From: Myroides oncorhynchi
GTDB lineage: Bacteria > Bacteroidota > Bacteroidia > Flavobacteriales > Flavobacteriaceae
DNA: 64,000 nt
Direction: 5' to 3'
Assembly (NCBI RefSeq): GCF_020905415.1
Contig: NZ_JAJJMP010000001.1
Location: 3,731,501-3,795,500, forward strand
Shown: in pieces, positions 28,401-35,823 of the stretch
Position numbering within the stretch: the first letter of the stretch is position 1
How the letters are laid out: each line of letters starts with the position of its first letter
Notes under the pieces: model-generated
The model's database searches: none
What the model was told of the DNA's origin: nothing
The model's input: the letters and a program-made list of their open reading frames with translations, nothing else
Position numbers and translations under genes: made by a program

Positions 28401-29099
28401 CCCATCATAATAAACATTCCCACCTACATAGCTGTTGTTAATTACTTCATACAGTTCTTTCTTAACTATTTCATTGTTAACAATCTCCTTGAAGTTTTTA
28501 ATTACGCTCTTAGGAAGTTTAATCCTATATCCTTTATTTAAAATAGGATTTCCATTTCTGTCAATTGCATCTTCATTATAGAAAATATAATCTCCAGAAG
28601 TTTCATCATACTCTATCTTAGTAACTTTCTCTTTTATTTCTACTTTTTCACCATTATCGCTTATGTAGTATAATTTATCACCTTCATAAACAACATTGCC
28701 TTTAGTTGTATTAATAATATTAGTAATCTCTTCAACAATATTCTTATTGTTGAAAATCTCTTGGTAATTATTAATTACAGCATCAGGAATATCTGCAACA
28801 GTAGTTAATCGATTCCACTTATCGATATACCAATAATAATATCCTGGTTTCAAATCATTCTTAACAGTAGCAGTATTGTACACAAGCATGCTATTAATTC
28901 CATTTTTAGGAAACTCGCTAATTGTAACAACATCTTTACTGTCCTTTAATGCAATGCGTGGAATCAATAACCCTCTATTGGTTGATTCAATAGTTAACTC
29001 TGCCGATTTGTTTGGAGTCAAAGTTCCAATCCCTACTTGTGCATTAGCAGCAAAACTACTTACTAATAAAGCAGCTACAGATAGTACTCTTTTTTTCAT
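22425..29099 (-). CDS. Giant collagen-like repeat surface protein
   Basis: A 2224-residue secreted protein. Signal peptide 1-20 (ANAQ) is followed by VGIGTLTPNKSAELTIES...GLLIPRI, a head motif common in Bacteroidetes fibre proteins. Two copies of an approximately 80-residue non-collagen domain occupy about 95-265. About 285-1170 is collagen-like Gly-X-Y blocks alternating with a VTIVHNDSGVWVYDP or VTIVHNNDGTWILNP spacer. About 1170-1870 is six 100-103-residue units with SALEIWQSLPGNDGKDG and SAYQEAVDNGFVGTEAEWL. A non-repetitive C-terminal domain (about 1870-2224) ends FMNIVFSVRNDN. No type B sorting domain is present. It is the first gene of the operon, so it probably relies on the downstream genes for export or anchoring. 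Collagen-like trimerisation is expected from the family but untested here. Confidence 0.88.
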   Translation of the reverse strand: MKKRVLSVAALLVSSFAANAQVGIGTLTPNKSAELTIESTNRGLLIPRIALKDSKDVVTISEFPKNGINSMLVYNTATVKNDLKPGYYYWYIDKWNRLTTVADIPDAVINNYQEIFNNKNIVEEITNIINTTKGNVVYEGDKLYYISDNGEKVEIKEKVTKIEYDETSGDYIFYNEDAIDRNGNPILNKGYRIKLPKSVIKNFKEIVNNEIVKKELYEVINNSYVGGNVYYDGNSFTYVTKEGEVKNISFNDIVKGNETVTTLVDNGNGTFTYTNEKGDAVTIDLAKGPKGDKGADGKSALEIWQSLPGNDGKDGEAFIAAIKGDKGEKGDTGFKSESQPGKTGEPGKPGEAGGPGEGVTIVHNDSGVWVYDPTTNTWTNILGPKGDKGDTGFKSESLPGQSGTPGTPGDTGNPGAPGEGVTIVHNDSGVWVYDPTTNTWTNILGPKGDKGDNGFKGQDMTGAPGTPGAEGMPGTPGDTGNPGAPGEGVTIVHNNDGTWILNPDGTWTNINGKKGDKGDKGDTGFKSESLPGQSGTPGTPGDTGNPGAPGEGVTIVHNDSGVWVYDPTTNTWTNILGPKGDKGDTGFKSESLPGQSGTPGTPGDTGNPGAPGEGVTIVHNDSGVWVYDPTTNTWTNILGPKGDKGDNGFKGQDMTGAPGTPGAEGMPGTPGDTGNPGAPGEGVTIVHNNDGTWILNPDGTWTNINGKKGDKGDKGDTGFKSESLPGQSGTPGTPGDTGNPGAPGEGVTIVHNDSGVWVYDPTTNTWTNILGPKGDKGDTGFKSESLPGQSGTPGTPGDTGNPGAPGEGVTIVHNDSGVWVYDPTTNTWTNILGPKGDKGDNGFKGQDMTGAPGTPGAEGMPGTPGDTGNPGAPGEGVTIVHNNDGTWILNPDGTWTNINGKKGDKGDKGDTGFKSESLPGQSGTPGTPGDTGNPGAPGEGVTIVRNDSGVWVYDPTTNTWTNILGPKGDKGDTGFKSESLPGQSGTPGTPGDTGNPGAPGEGVTIVHNDSGVWVYDPTTNTWTNILGPKGDKGDSGFKGQDMTGAPGTPGAEGMPGTPGDTGNPGAPGEGVTIVHNNDGTWILNPDGTWTNINGKKGDKGDKGDNGFKGQDMTGAPGTPGAEGMPGTPGDTGNPGAPGEGVTIVHNNDGTWILNPDGTWTNINGKKGDKGAKGSDGKSALEIWQSLPGNDGKDGEAFIASLKGDKGDKGEIGADGKSALEIWQSLPGNDGKDGADFIASITGKDGKDGKSAYQEAVDNGFVGTEAEWLISLIGAKGSDGKSALEIWQSLPGNDGKDGEAFIASLKGDKGDKGEIGADGKSALEIWQSLPGNDGKDGADFIASITGKDGKDGKSAYQEAVDNGFVGTEAEWLISLIGAKGSDGKSALEIWQSLPGNDGKDGEAFIASLKGDKGDKGEIGADGKSALEIWQSLPGNDGKDGADFIASITGKDGKDGKSAYQEAVDNGFVGTEAEWLISLIGAKGSDGKSALEIWQSLPGNDGKDGEAFIASLKGDKGDKGEIGADGKSALEIWQSLPGNDGKDGADFIASITGKDGKDGKSAYQEAVDNGFVGTEAEWLISLIGAKGSDGKSALEIWQSLPGNDGKDGEAFIASLKGDKGDKGEIGADGKSALEIWQSLPGNDGKDGADFIASITGKDGKSAYQEAVDNGFVGTEAEWLISLIGAKGSDGKSALEIWQSLPGNDGKDGEAFIASLKGDKGDKGEIGADGKSALEIWQSLPGNDGKDGADFIASITGKDGKDGKSAYQEAVDNGFVGTEAEWLISLIGAKGSDGKSALEIWQSLPGNDGKDGEAFIASLKGDKGDKGEIGADGKSALEIWQSLPGNDGKDGEAFIESLKGDAGTAGTNGKDGIGGKTIQGTAITITGVGSEASPYIVNTDVSKLILTGDVTGPANANKLTTLKGKPVNQAVPTVNGQALVYNGTEWVAGTPKVDVTDVINAKDLTAADANPTIEVVSGGTKAVLVDTSLRVKDESITSGKIKDGTIQPIDMANGGNNQVLVTDATGKPKWEDKSALAVTADNGLTKTINNIQLGGSLLKATDITTSSTNTLALKGLDKKNVQDQQTQHLLAVDNNGDVIKALKAAMPKFFYMPSIIVPTSSEQMNAAGSGSLAGDTFDDSTLLGKIDLYGRYVSQFGTPVTSSPNPKSSLPVLPTSELDYFITWYDTTVFKVVTVDNNGILNYELQRNADITTGTFMNIVFSVRNDN
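23640..25600 (-). repeat. Six ~309-bp tandem coding repeats (collagen C units)
   Basis: Six head-to-tail units of 309 bp (one of 300 bp lacking a KDG triplet, around 24120-24140). They are almost identical in DNA, differing by isolated silent changes. Each encodes two SALEIWQSLPGNDGKDG modules and one SAYQEAVDNGFVGTEAEWL module separated by Gly-X-Y stretches. Such identity implies ongoing recombination and possible length variation. Confidence 0.9.
25610..28110 (-). repeat. 582-bp higher-order tandem repeats (collagen A-A-B units)
   Basis: Two module types alternate: A (GFKSESLPGQSG... with VTIVHNDSGVWVYDP) and B (GFKGQDMTGAPG... with VTIVHNNDGTWILNP). The order from the N-terminus is a variant A, A, B, then A-A-B three times, then one extra B. 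The A-A-B period is 582 bp with near-perfect DNA identity, for example the same sequence at 26359, 26941 and 27523. Confidence 0.9.
28329..28358. repeat. 30-bp perfect palindrome inside the collagen-like gene
   Basis: ATTTCCTTTAACGAT is followed immediately by its exact complement, giving a 30-bp perfect palindrome with no spacer. It lies in the part coding ISFNDIVKGNE, just before the repeat region. Confidence 0.9.
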
Positions 29100-29220
29100 A
29101 TATTTCTCTACAATTTATTTCAACCTAACAATACTTGATTTATATTACTACATCCTATTCCGTAAAAAGTACTAAAGAATAGAAATACAATTAACTCCTT
29201 GTTCAGAAATTATTGACAAG

Positions 29221-29228
29221 CAAATATA
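29221..29228 (-). promoter_or_regulatory. Candidate -7 promoter element of the collagen-like operon
   Basis: On the minus strand TATATTTG matches the Bacteroidetes -7 consensus TAnnTTTG, about 120 bases upstream of the ATG at 29099. The nearest TTG for a -33 element is 26 bases further upstream, longer than ideal, so the call is tentative. Confidence 0.35.
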
Positions 29229-29671
29229 TTTACACCAATTGTTAATAATTGTATCAAAAAGAGAATAAAATGATTAAATGAAACGTACTGATACATGGTT
29301 TAACGAATGAAACAAAAACACAATACACTACTAATCAACAAAGTAAATACAAAACTAATTTTGAAATATTATGTCAGTTATATTTAATTATTATTAACTC
29401 TTTTACTCTTAGTTTTGCATAAAAATGTCAATGTTTTGCTAACTTTACTAAAGTAGATTAGTACAAAAAGAAGGGGTAACAATAGGACAAGGATAATCAA
29501 GAACGTTGGCTTTTACTTGTAAAAAAAAACAGCTCTAGTATTTAATGATAATATCATATTCTCAAAATAAAAAACAAGAATAGTATACTATATATTTCTT
29601 TCTATTCTTTTAAGTACTACTCCTTACCAAGTCTAAATTTTAGTCATGAAAAAGCTAGAGATAGATTATAC

Positions 29672-29708
29672 AAAAAAAACGGCTACCAATTAAAAATTGA
29701 TAGCCGTT
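29672..29708 (-). terminator. Rho-independent terminator after the transposase remnant
   Basis: On the minus strand AACGGCTATCAATT pairs with AATTGGTAGCCGTT (14 bp, one G-U) over a short loop, then TTTTTTTTG follows. A strong terminator directly downstream of the pseudogene. Confidence 0.8.
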
Positions 29709-29720
29709 TATCACTTGAAG

Positions 29721-30449
29721 TCATCTTGACTTTTTAGTTTTCTTAAATTTCTTTAGTCCTATAACAATAAAAGCCAAGAAATTCCACGCCATCCAACTAG
29801 AAAGTGTGGTGTCAAATCTATTGAGTAAAGAACGAAAACTATCTACCCGAGCATTCGTTCTTACAATAAATATTTTTCTAAGTTTCTGTGAATCAAACCC
29901 AGCATCAGCATTAATAAACAATCCCGATAGAGGTATTTCTGCTTTAGTTAATTGATTGGTTATATCTTCAAAACAGATTTCTTTATCAAATAAATCATTG
30001 TGATTTCCAGCTATTGGTTCTAACATAACTAAAGGTATGCCTTGACGATTTGTAAAATATAAGGAGTTTGTCGTCTTATGTTTTTTCCTACCTTGATAAG
30101 CAACCTGTTCACCTCCTCTTAAAGCTGTGGTATGACTTCCATCTAAATCTCCACTTGATAAATCAATAAAAGACTTATTCTTTTTTAATAATTCACTCCA
30201 ACAAGATTGCCATACACCAGCTTTGCACCAATTACAGAAATGACCAAATACTGTTTTATGACTTAATACTTGAGTACTAAATAAAGCTTGAGCTGGCAAA
30301 TAACTCCACTGGATACCTGTTTTTAGTTTATATAATATTGCATTAACTATCTCATAAAGTAGAGCTTTTGATTTAAACCCTCTTTTTGGTAGGAGTAAGT
30401 GTGGTACTATATCTTATTCTATACTATCTTTGTGGAGTACTTGGTACAT
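29721..30449 (-). pseudogene. Degraded IS5-type transposase
   Basis: The frame starts at ATG 30449 (MYQVLHKDSIE), meets an in-frame TAA at 30414-30416, and continues in the same frame as DIVPHLLLPKRGFKSKALL...LKTGIQWSYLPAQALFS. Later IS5-type motifs include FIDLSSGDLDGSHT (first catalytic Asp), LFINADAGFDSQKLRK (second Asp) and VRTNARVDSFRSLLNRFDTTLSSWMAW (C-terminus). Between the second Asp and the C-terminal motif about 60 residues expected in the family, including the third catalytic residue, are missing. Both a nonsense mutation and an internal deletion are therefore visible. A shorter open stretch begins at a TTG at 30299 but is not a credible gene start. I could not define the IS ends. 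Confidence 0.85.
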
Positions 30450-30658
30450 GGGGTTGTAGGTTTTGTTTGTTTAGCGACACAAATTTCTATAACCCTTCTT
30501 TATTTTCCAAAAGTCAAGACTACTTCACTTATGTAATTAAGATCTACTTTTAAAATAAGGATAAATTTCTCCTAAAAATAAACTTACAAAGTCACTTCAT
30601 AATTAAACGATATGGAGATATGTAATTATTCTCAAGTATTAGCAGAAAAGAATATCAT

Positions 30659-31696
30659 CTAAAAACCAACCATTCTATATTCATTAGGCGTTATTCCAAC
30701 ACAATCAACAAAATGCTTTTTAAAAGTATTTACAGATTTAAATCCACAACTATTTGCAACTACATCTAATGTCCAATTCTCCTTCCTTTCTAATAATCTA
30801 AGGGAATGATTAACCCTATATTTACCAACTAATTTATAAAATGTCGTATTTAAACAGTCATTAATTACTCTACTAACCGTACTTCTGTTATCCTCAATTA
30901 TCAATTCGCATAATCTACTCAAAGAAAAATCATTTTCTAAATAAGATAAGTCTTGTTCAAAAAAATCAGCTATCTTTTTTACAATTAACACCTCCTCTTC
31001 TGTAAAGATTACTAATGGTTGACTTATAATTATTTGATCTTTTGCTTCTTCCACATCTAGATCTGTTTTACTTGATATTTTATAAGTGAATGACTTCTTT
31101 TTCAATATTAATTTATTAATTATTAAGCTTAACAAAGTAATACAAGAAATAAACAGGATAACAGCATCTATTCCTATATCTATATACTTTATATGTAAGG
31201 CTATAGACTCTCTGAATAACAGTCCTAATAGAGAATCTACATTAAAGAGTATAAAGTCAAATAACAAAAAGAAATTAATAAAATGAATATATCCTCGATG
31301 TATTTTATCTTCAATTGCAATTCTACTAATGCGAGTAAAATAAAACAAGAAATACATAATACTAAAAAAGTTAAACAATGAATCTTCTAACCAAATCTCT
31401 AAATGAAAAAATGTATGTACAATAATAACAGCTATTCCCAATATTAAAATACTGTATAGCTCTGACAATATCATTCTATTATTAACTGTAGGAGTAAGAG
31501 AAAGTAAGATAATACTACCCACCCATGGAAAAATATTAAACTCCGTACACTCTATTGTACTTGTATAGAATACTAAGCAGAAGGTAACAAAAACCAGTAA
31601 TAATACATAAAGCATGTACTTTGATAAACATTTCTTAGCTATTTTATTAACAAACATAAGTCGCATTACATATATTTTTTTAATACAATAATTCAC
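30659..31696 (-). CDS. Membrane-anchored AraC-family regulator
   Basis: A 345-residue protein with about six or seven membrane segments in the first ~200 residues, followed by a charged linker and a C-terminal AraC-type double helix-turn-helix (about 245-345; YKLVGKYRVNHSLRLLERK, VANSCGFKSVNTFKKHFVDCVGITPNEYRM). This class of integral-membrane AraC regulators is common in Flavobacteria; their signals are mostly unknown. The membrane half is homologous to the HTH-less protein at 34895-35572 (shared pattern SIMYFLFYF / SVMYILFFY and GYIHFINFFLLF / GYTCFINYFLIF). Several start codons are possible (ATG 31696, or ATGs encoding MRLMF further in). The targets cannot be inferred. Confidence 0.85.
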   Translation of the reverse strand: MNYCIKKIYVMRLMFVNKIAKKCLSKYMLYVLLLVFVTFCLVFYTSTIECTEFNIFPWVGSIILLSLTPTVNNRMILSELYSILILGIAVIIVHTFFHLEIWLEDSLFNFFSIMYFLFYFTRISRIAIEDKIHRGYIHFINFFLLFDFILFNVDSLLGLLFRESIALHIKYIDIGIDAVILFISCITLLSLIINKLILKKKSFTYKISSKTDLDVEEAKDQIIISQPLVIFTEEEVLIVKKIADFFEQDLSYLENDFSLSRLCELIIEDNRSTVSRVINDCLNTTFYKLVGKYRVNHSLRLLERKENWTLDVVANSCGFKSVNTFKKHFVDCVGITPNEYRMVGF

Positions 31697-31984
31697 ATTG
31701 AATCAACATCTGTACAACTTAAGACTTAAAATTATCAAAAAGTCACTTTGCGCGAATAGTTATTAAATGTAAATCAAAAAAAAGAACAAACAAAAAAGCT
31801 AATAAACAACACATAAATCTATTTTAAAAGAACAAACATAAAATATAATTCATTTAAAAATCATATATTTAAAATTATATATATATATGTTAATATTTTA
31901 TTTTAACATATATTATCTTTTAAAATCCAAAGTATTTTATTAATTCAGAAGCAATACTTCTAAAATAAGTATCTAAAATCTTCA

Positions 31985-33109
31985 TTACTTACTCAACAAA
32001 GCAGAAGGGGGAAAACCATATACCTGAACAAATGCACGATAGAAAGACAATCTATTATTAAATCCACAAAAACTAGTTAATTCCTCTACTGTCACATCCT
32101 TATTTTTTTCTTTAATTAATCCCACTGCATACTCTACCCTTAGCCGGTTTATATATTGTCTAAAGCTTATAGAATTAGATTCTTTAAAGTACTCTGACAA
32201 TTCCTTCTTATCTATTTCTAATACTTCAGAAAGCTTTTGTAAGGTCAAATCTACATTCAAATAAAGTTTACTTTCAATCAACTGTTCAAATAACTTCTGA
32301 CGAATAACCATCATGCGCTGTTCTTTCTCCATAGTAAATTGAAATTCCTTTGTGTCCAAACAAAGTTCGTCAACCTCTTTTTTGTTACATTCTATTGATA
32401 CTTCTAGCTCTTCAAGTTCTGGTTGATTATCTAAGTTTGGGCCTTCTTGCTCTCCTATTAATAACTGTATTGCTTCACTTTTTATCTTTAATCTTCCCTT
32501 ATAATTATTAATTATATAACTATTCATAGCATCTAAAAAAGAAACAATAAGCAAAATAAGACAATAGAATACATAAATATAATCGGCATCAAAAACTCCA
32601 ATAGGCTTAAATGTCAGCACAGCATAGAAGAAAGAACAACTTAACACTAATAAAATATAACTCACAATCACACTATTTTTTTTAAAATCTAATTCATATT
32701 TTATCATATATAAATAACCATAACTTCCATATAACAAACAACTTACTACTATCAACACATAAAGTATTCTATCTATCGAAAGTAAATATTCAGAATTAGG
32801 TAAAAATAGCTTCGACAACAAACAAAATATTGGAAAAACTATAAAAGGTAATAGATGCCATAAAATCCTAATAGAGACATTATATAATAGCAAAAACAAT
32901 AAAGGACCTATTGTCAACGCAAAATAAGCGCTTAAGTAAAAACTAATAATCCCCTTATCTCTCTTTATCAGATACACTAGAAAAGAGGATAAAACTAAAA
33001 TACAACATAGAAAAAAAATCTTCTTATCTATATTGCGTTTTGATTTATTAAAACTAAAAAGAACAACATAGCTAACAAAAAAAAGGAGAATCAAAAACAG
33101 TAGAACCAT
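31985..33109 (-). CDS. Membrane-anchored AraC-family regulator, paralog
   Basis: About six or seven membrane segments (residues 1-220 from this start), an acidic linker, and a C-terminal AraC-type domain (about 270-374; SISFRQYINRLRVEYAVGLIKEKNKDVTVEELTSFCGFNNRLSFYRAFVQVYGFPPSAL). The ATG at 33109 (MVLLFLILLFFVSY) is chosen because the paralog at 33643-34737 aligns from its own start at this point; an upstream ATG at 33202 would add 31 residues. By eye the two are very similar in the HTH domain and clearly related throughout. They probably descend from a local duplication. Confidence 0.85.
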   Translation of the reverse strand: MVLLFLILLFFVSYVVLFSFNKSKRNIDKKIFFLCCILVLSSFLVYLIKRDKGIISFYLSAYFALTIGPLLFLLLYNVSIRILWHLLPFIVFPIFCLLSKLFLPNSEYLLSIDRILYVLIVVSCLLYGSYGYLYMIKYELDFKKNSVIVSYILLVLSCSFFYAVLTFKPIGVFDADYIYVFYCLILLIVSFLDAMNSYIINNYKGRLKIKSEAIQLLIGEQEGPNLDNQPELEELEVSIECNKKEVDELCLDTKEFQFTMEKEQRMMVIRQKLFEQLIESKLYLNVDLTLQKLSEVLEIDKKELSEYFKESNSISFRQYINRLRVEYAVGLIKEKNKDVTVEELTSFCGFNNRLSFYRAFVQVYGFPPSALLSK

Positions 33110-33642
33110 AATAAATTGTAAATAGAAAACAATTAAACTCTGTACATAAAATCTCTTTAAAAGAAAAAAACTCTTCACTTTTTTGACTACTTTGATAGAC
33201 ACAATAAAAAATTTGTAATATTCTTATTAGTCCAAAAACTATCCAAAGGGTAACACATGCTACATTTAATAAAAATAGATATCTAAATAAATAGGATTTG
33301 AAGAGTGTTTATATACTTAAACTTGAAAAACAAAACTAGAAGCCTTATGTTAATTCCATGTATCAAAACAGGCTCTCTCTCCTCATCTAAAGCCTAATGG
33401 TACATACTTTAAGAATATCAAACGTTAAAAAAGCACAGTATCACTTTATTTAGTTTACTTTTTTAACAACTAAAAACATCATTATTTGAATTTCTATACA
33501 ATAGAACGAGTCTAGAGGTAGATATTGGTAAATTAAGGTATGGTTTACTACTTTTCTTTCAAAATCACTGAATACACTCCTTAAAAAGAAAAGCGGTACT
33601 CTATATTGAATACCGCTTGGATCAGCACGAAACTGACTATTT
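33110..33642. other. Intergenic region between AraC paralogs
   Basis: About 530 bases with no gene I can support apart from a terminator (33581-33618) for the upstream AraC gene. The part next to 33202 could belong to an extended N-terminus of the downstream gene. Confidence 0.5.
33581..33618 (-). terminator. Rho-independent terminator of the 33643-34737 gene
   Basis: On the minus strand AAGCGGTA and TACCGCTT form a perfect 8-bp stem with a 12-base loop, followed by TTCTTTTTAAG. It lies 25 bases past the stop codon. Confidence 0.8.
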
Positions 33643-34737
33643 TTACTTATCTAATAAAGCTGAAGGTGGAAAACCATACCACTGAACAAAGGCTCTATAA
33701 AAAGATAACCGAGTATTAAACCCACAATAAAATGCTAGTTCTTCTACTGTGATATCCTTATTTTTTTCTTGAATCAGATTAACTGCATATTCTACTTTTA
33801 ATCGATTAATATACTGTCTAAAATTAGTTGAATGGCTATTTTTAAAATACAATACCAATTCCTTTTTACTGATACATATAACAGTAGCTAATTGATCTAT
33901 CGTTAGATCAGGCTCTAAGTAAAGTTTGGTTTCTATCAAATCTTTAGACAGCTTCTGGCGAATAATTTCTATTCGTTCTTGCTTCTCTGTGTCCCCCACT
34001 TCCTTCTTAGTCTCTCTATGCTCATCAGGTAACTCTTGTAAGAATTCTGACCAAACGACTTGCTTTCCTTCCCCTTTTATAAGATACTCCATTTGATCTA
34101 AGATACGAGAATCAGTTTTCTGCTTTCTACAGCTTAAAGCAACGTTGAGTTCTGTCAACAACGCCACTCCTATCAGGAAGAAGCAGTATATCATATACAC
34201 ATAATCTATATCAAATGCTGATGGAGATTTAAAAAAAAGCAAACCAAAAAAGAAAGCACAACTGAATACTAATACGATATAAGAAATAACAATGCTATTG
34301 TGCTCAAAACTGAGTTCCTCTTGAACTACGTAGAGATAACCATAACTTCCATAGATTATGCAGCTCAATGCTACTGTTGCAAAGAGAATATCATCTACAA
34401 ATGGCAAATACCACGAATAAAAAGAAGGAACAAAAAAGAAACTCAATATATCTACTGCAGAAAAGATAATAAGAGGAAGCAAATGGTAATAAATCTTACT
34501 CTCCTTATTCTTTAATAACAATAGTAATAATGGACCTATAGTCAGTCCTAAAAAAGCTCCTAAGGAGAAATTTAAAGCAATTTTATCTCGCTTGATGAAA
34601 TAAACTAGAAATGCTAATACTACAAGAATACAAGAGAGGTAAAATACCTTTTTATCTCCAATCTCCTTGGACATATTATGACTAAAAACAAGGACATAAC
34701 TAACAAAAAGTAATACTATTAAGAATAATAAAATCAT
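33643..34737 (-). CDS. Membrane-anchored AraC-family regulator, paralog
   Basis: A 364-residue paralog of the gene at 31985-33109: about six or seven membrane segments up to residue ~205, a linker, and an AraC-type DNA-binding domain at the C-terminus (STNFRQYINRLKVEYAVNLIQEKNKDITVEELAFYCGFNTRLSFYRAFVQWYGFPPSALLDK). A run of seven C residues (34751-34757, minus strand) lies 13 bases upstream of its ATG in otherwise AT-rich DNA and could affect expression by slippage. Its own terminator follows at 33581-33618, so it is transcribed independently of the paralog downstream. Confidence 0.87.
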   Translation of the reverse strand: MILLFLIVLLFVSYVLVFSHNMSKEIGDKKVFYLSCILVVLAFLVYFIKRDKIALNFSLGAFLGLTIGPLLLLLLKNKESKIYYHLLPLIIFSAVDILSFFFVPSFYSWYLPFVDDILFATVALSCIIYGSYGYLYVVQEELSFEHNSIVISYIVLVFSCAFFFGLLFFKSPSAFDIDYVYMIYCFFLIGVALLTELNVALSCRKQKTDSRILDQMEYLIKGEGKQVVWSEFLQELPDEHRETKKEVGDTEKQERIEIIRQKLSKDLIETKLYLEPDLTIDQLATVICISKKELVLYFKNSHSTNFRQYINRLKVEYAVNLIQEKNKDITVEELAFYCGFNTRLSFYRAFVQWYGFPPSALLDK

Positions 34738-34750
34738 AATTTAAACGCTT

Positions 34751-34757
34751 GGGGGGG
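34751..34757 (-). repeat. Homopolymeric C7 tract before an AraC-type gene
   Basis: Seven consecutive C residues on the minus strand, 13-19 bases upstream of the ATG at 34737. This is unusual in this AT-rich genome. Confidence 0.6.
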
Positions 34758-34894
34758 AGCTTATATAATTTATGTACAGTTCTATTAGAAATTAAACCTT
34801 ATGGTTATCTTCTAAAATTTGTCTGCCTCATTCTATTCGGAATTGAAACACAACTACTTTTATTTAGCTTACGATCTACATATATGATATCTGT

Positions 34895-35572
34895 TTATTT
34901 AAAATTCAGATACTCTTTTAATTGTATCACAGTGTCTACTCTTAATATTTTACTAGTCTTCACTAATACAGTTATCATATATGAACATAAGGTAAGCACA
35001 CTAATAAATAAGATAATCGACTTAATACCAATATTAAAGTACATAAACTGCTCGGCATGTATAGTGTGATAGAAAGTATCAAAAACGATTCCAACGTTCA
35101 AGAGTACAACATAAAAAATGAGAAAATAATTAATAAAACACGTATATCCCTTCTGAAATCTATTCTCTATAGTAATCTTTTTAGCATAACAATAAAAAAA
35201 CAAAATATACATCACACTATAAAGGTTAAACAAGCATATCTCTAACCAATTAAAATGGTGTTCTACCAGATTTAGAACCAAAAAAACAACTCCTACTATA
35301 ATTAACTTATAAGCTTCTCTTTTAACTAGAGAATACGTAAAAAAAGGCAAAAGAGATACCAAAATAATATTAGCTAGTAAAGGGAAAAAATTAAACGACT
35401 CTTTCAAAAGCATTTCTTGATAAAAAGGAATGCATAAAATAAGAAATACTGTTAGAAGAAAGAAAAATAGTTTTACAGGGCTACTTTTTTTGACTCTTTT
35501 ATTGAGTTCCCCCTGTCTCATATAGCTATTTTTGTTAAAAAAGACATTTTCAAAAACCTTATAATTTATCAT
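34895..35572 (-). CDS. Membrane protein: AraC-regulator paralog without the DNA-binding domain
   Basis: A 225-residue protein with about six membrane segments, homologous to the membrane half of the AraC regulator at 30659-31696 (shared pattern EHHFNWLEICLFNLYSVMYILFFY, GYTCFINYFLIF, IGIKSIILFISVLTLCS). It stops just after the last membrane segment (EYLNFK) and has no helix-turn-helix. I see no remnant of one in the 157 bases before the next gene. It is either a truncated pseudogene or a stand-alone sensor that could pair with the neighbouring AraC regulators. The start at ATG 35572 is plausible; an internal ATG (MRQGELNKR) is an alternative. Confidence 0.65.
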   Translation of the reverse strand: MINYKVFENVFFNKNSYMRQGELNKRVKKSSPVKLFFFLLTVFLILCIPFYQEMLLKESFNFFPLLANIILVSLLPFFTYSLVKREAYKLIIVGVVFLVLNLVEHHFNWLEICLFNLYSVMYILFFYCYAKKITIENRFQKGYTCFINYFLIFYVVLLNVGIVFDTFYHTIHAEQFMYFNIGIKSIILFISVLTLCSYMITVLVKTSKILRVDTVIQLKEYLNFK

Positions 35573-35823
35573 ATTGTGATGAGAAGGTACAAAAAAGTCA
35601 CATATACTAATAGTCCACTAATTACAACAGTCCGTGATATACTCTAGCTTTTCACAGCGTATTTTAAACAATATGTACAAAGAAGGATAAATACAAAACT
35701 ATTATTCAAAATAAAAACAACTAAGCACTAAACCTTATAGGAATGTTAAAAAATAATTTTAACATATATAAGAATAAATATTCGCAATGTGCATTATTTA
35801 TAGGAGATTATATCATTAGAGAG

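Larger units (their letters stand above)
29100..29720. other. Intergenic region upstream of the collagen-like operon
   Basis: About 620 bases with no gene I can support. It holds a candidate promoter element at 29221-29228 for the collagen-like operon and a minus-strand terminator at 29672-29708 belonging to the transposase remnant. Confidence 0.55.

Noticed and set aside
29721..30299. Treating the 192-codon TTG-started frame as an intact transposase
   Set aside because: The frame continues upstream to a nonsense codon and an ATG at 30449, and the third catalytic region is deleted, so it is a pseudogene.
31881..31914. A/T-rich inverted repeat TATGTTAA...TTTTAACATA after an AraC gene
   Set aside because: It is composed only of A/T with a few other bases; pairing is expected by chance in this region and no T-run pattern stands out.
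34749..35069. 106-codon + strand frame
   Set aside because: Antisense to the end of the HTH-less membrane protein and the C7 tract; its hydrophobic product mirrors the membrane gene.
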